Source: Deltaproteobacteria bacterium (lineage in GTDB: Bacteria; Desulfobacterota; DSM-4660; Desulfatiglandales; Desulfatiglandaceae). From it: a stretch of 6,250 nt of DNA. Positions 5,801 through 6,250 of the stretch are shown here, piece after piece. A model generated the notes under the pieces. That model was not told the DNA's origin, did no database searches, and saw only the letters and a program-made list of their open reading frames with translations. Every line of letters starts with the position of its first letter. Position 1 is the stretch's first letter. The DNA lies in assembly GCA_003646995.1 (NCBI GenBank), contig QMLZ01000180.1, positions 1 to 6,250 on the forward strand, written 5' to 3'. The position numbers and the translations under genes are program-made.

Positions 5801-5938
5801 GTCCAACGGCGTTATATCAAATATGTGATTGCTAGAACTGGTGGCAAAATAGGTGGCCCTGGGGGAGCGGCAGAGATCCTGGGTATGAAACGCACTAGTC
5901 TGTATTCAAGAATGAGGCTTCTGAGGATGCACAGATGA
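2822..5938 (+). CDS. Sigma-54 activator with winged-helix/TPR arm, GAF, AAA+ and Fis HTH
   Basis: This 1038-residue cytosolic regulator belongs to the NtrC-type enhancer-binding proteins, which use ATP hydrolysis to open RNA polymerase-sigma-54 promoters. Residues 1 to about 75 look like the winged helix that opens the arm of MalT/STAND-type proteins, and about 80-560 are TPR-like paired helices. A GAF domain spans about 565-705 and a charged coiled-coil linker about 706-735. The AAA+ domain shows Walker A GETGTGKE (761-768), the sigma-54 contact loop GAFTGA (808-813), Walker B GGTLFMDE (826-833), VAATNRD (870-876), the arginine-finger region RFREDIYFRL (885-894) and WPGNVREL (946-953). A Fis-type HTH occupies about 1014-1034. 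All catalytic motifs are intact. There is no response-regulator receiver domain, so control is probably by a ligand or partner acting on the TPR and GAF parts rather than by phosphorylation. It starts with GTG behind a strong ribosome site. It is divergent from a sigma-54 promoter, its likely target. Confidence 0.95.
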   Translation: MDDTEIKLSKDQWRFLAVLDAFQVPVPIEIVGALAPLLPGPLMDLLEKVEPLEWIRKPKKGFFAIGKRLPDQAKRSIKSINRKNALSGMVRRIYEQGLDQRLDPLAMLTLLDKAGKEKEAAEYEISIAHEAVKANDLQRGKSFLEKAVRRLYGNWKDGSAARLFVSAALELSNLCFSLGVGFQEMDKFLVKAQEIARFLGDMRSHALANLHLGRLYYFTDRRDDALLALSLGHEEIRELGDDDILSQSAVFLGIFFFIKGLFKEAIKHFEKAERALEEGKANILTAPTAPLFLGYCAMYLGQFHRAIGRLDYYWRLATDQGNPAVASTIQSALGTVLVLMKKFREASVHLHQAQDEARKCNNAMGMYFAGGGLALLNFVNGRTEHAYEVLRDTIQQGAGAGLIRQFSSPWILEMIYEFHRLGFDPLPEFEFSNVMKRVMKGINLHLRGVGMRLRAREKMTRGANKEDVRKDLAESEQLLESSGDRIEQAKTVFEAARLALMEKDKFEAKKLVNKARQLLGGYIDEFFPNEFKTFVDSQDPRLDPETRRQTLMHSFLTMIESLYPTESRHEILAKMLTATSAMFGAERSGLFWFEKGKFTTRPELRVACNLSQEEIASESFRSSMSMVLKAYRTREPQVGRLCLAEQTISRSNKIRSALCIPIEAQDTVYGVLYYDNSYLDDAFDFLDPSTIKHMARHTNLVVERRFHYLKVKEELDLLSSEKSIQMEEEKVRIIAQSSNMLKILEQVDHIAETDSTVLITGETGTGKELLAKRIHLFSSRCKGPFIVVDSTTIPESLLESELFGHEKGAFTGAHNRKLGRIELAHGGTLFMDEVGELSPSAQAKLLRALQEREFTRVGGSRLIKSNFRLVAATNRDLAKEVKRGRFREDIYFRLNGIPIHVPPLRERLEDIPVLARYFLEYYTKRYKRPGLKLNSSQTKKLTQYKWPGNVRELQNIIERAVLLSTHNQLQIELPPGIDNYSDNPFSDLPTLDEVQRRYIKYVIARTGGKIGGPGGAAEILGMKRTSLYSRMRLLRMHR

Positions 5939-5975
5939 CAAATAGATTGAAAAAGTTAGATTTTATCGGACTCAG

Positions 5976-6250
5976 CTATTCCTTTCTATACAGGGCTAGG
6001 ATGCCCTCCATTGGGCTGATATTGCTCATCAGTTTTAATCCTTCATATCGGGGTAGTACTTTGTTGACACCATAGAGCATGAAGATAGCTCCTGGTTTTG
6101 CTTTTGCTGAGATAAGGTGAGAGAACTCCTCATGCATGACAAGATAGGTGTAGAAAAGATCAAAATCGCTAAAACCAATGCCGGTTGTATCTTCTATTAG
6201 TCTGTGTACATTGCTGTCACAGGCATCCCCATGGAACAAGTGGATGTTAT
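5976..6250 (-). CDS. C-terminal part of a probable class I SAM-dependent methyltransferase
   Basis: The last 90 codons of a gene that enters from the right edge; the start lies outside the window. The order of motifs resembles the second half of a Rossmann-type methyltransferase. First comes a strand ending in H-G-D-A (NIHLFHGDA), the usual acidic motif after the SAM-binding core. Then come FDLFYTYLVM, like the post-motif strand, AKAKPGAIFMLYG, like the 'lkPGG' strand and turn, and a final ILALYRKE strand. The glycine-rich SAM-binding motif would lie beyond the window, so the family call is provisional. The gene is convergent with the sigma-54 activator, with 37 bp between the stop codons. 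There is no sign that it belongs to the regulated operon. Confidence 0.6.
   Translation of the reverse strand, partial: NIHLFHGDACDSNVHRLIEDTTGIGFSDFDLFYTYLVMHEEFSHLISAKAKPGAIFMLYGVNKVLPRYEGLKLMSNISPMEGILALYRKE

Noticed and set aside
5939..5975. Possible shared terminator between the convergent genes
   Set aside because: The 37 bp are AT-rich with no GC-rich stem followed by a T-run on either strand, so no intrinsic terminator can be supported.

Overview
The window looks like part of a chromosome from an anaerobic, mid-GC (about 45% by eye) bacterium. Desulfobacterota or a related 'deltaproteobacterial' lineage is the best guess. This rests on gene content: a DsrE2-type protein, an unusual acyl-CoA dehydrogenase, a stand-alone SCP2 protein and a large sigma-54 activator. 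It is an inference, because there is no rRNA or other phylogenetic marker here.

Layout. Positions 1-2584 hold four genes, all on the minus strand and read from right to left: a cysteine-free DsrE2-like protein (2030-2584), a small SCP2 lipid/sterol-carrier-type protein (1440-1838), an acyl-CoA dehydrogenase family flavoprotein (181-1422), and the first 45 codons of another protein that runs off the left edge (1-135). Gaps are 191, 17 and 45 nt. The last three genes therefore look like one transcription unit, and the DsrE2-like gene probably leads it or is co-regulated with it. Positions 2585-2821 are a divergent intergenic region. Positions 2822-5938 on the plus strand encode a 1038-residue sigma-54 enhancer-binding protein: a winged-helix/TPR-like sensor arm, then GAF, an AAA+ domain with GAFTGA, and a Fis-type HTH. 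Positions 5976-6250 hold the C-terminal 90 residues of a convergent minus-strand gene, probably a class I methyltransferase. Only 37 bp separate the two convergent stop codons, and I see no GC-rich hairpin terminator there.

How it works together. The divergent region reads as a sigma-54 control region aimed at the minus-strand genes. It has a -24/-12 element at 2631-2646, an exact match to the IHF consensus at 2675-2687, and dyad and repeat elements at 2712-2753, where an activator would be expected to bind. The activator is encoded immediately next door and points away. A 13-nt element from the upstream cluster recurs (12/13) in front of the SCP2 gene at nearly the same distance from the start codon. 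My working model is a signal-responsive acyl-CoA/lipid operon switched on by the adjacent regulator. The signal, substrate and physiological role cannot be read from the sequence.

The oddest points are the DsrE2 protein without its usual cysteine, the dehydrogenase with E-D-G where the family normally has Y-E-G at the catalytic glutamate, and the MalT-like arm joined to a sigma-54 activator without the NTPase that such arms usually follow. No tRNA, rRNA, CRISPR array, insertion sequence or attachment site was seen.
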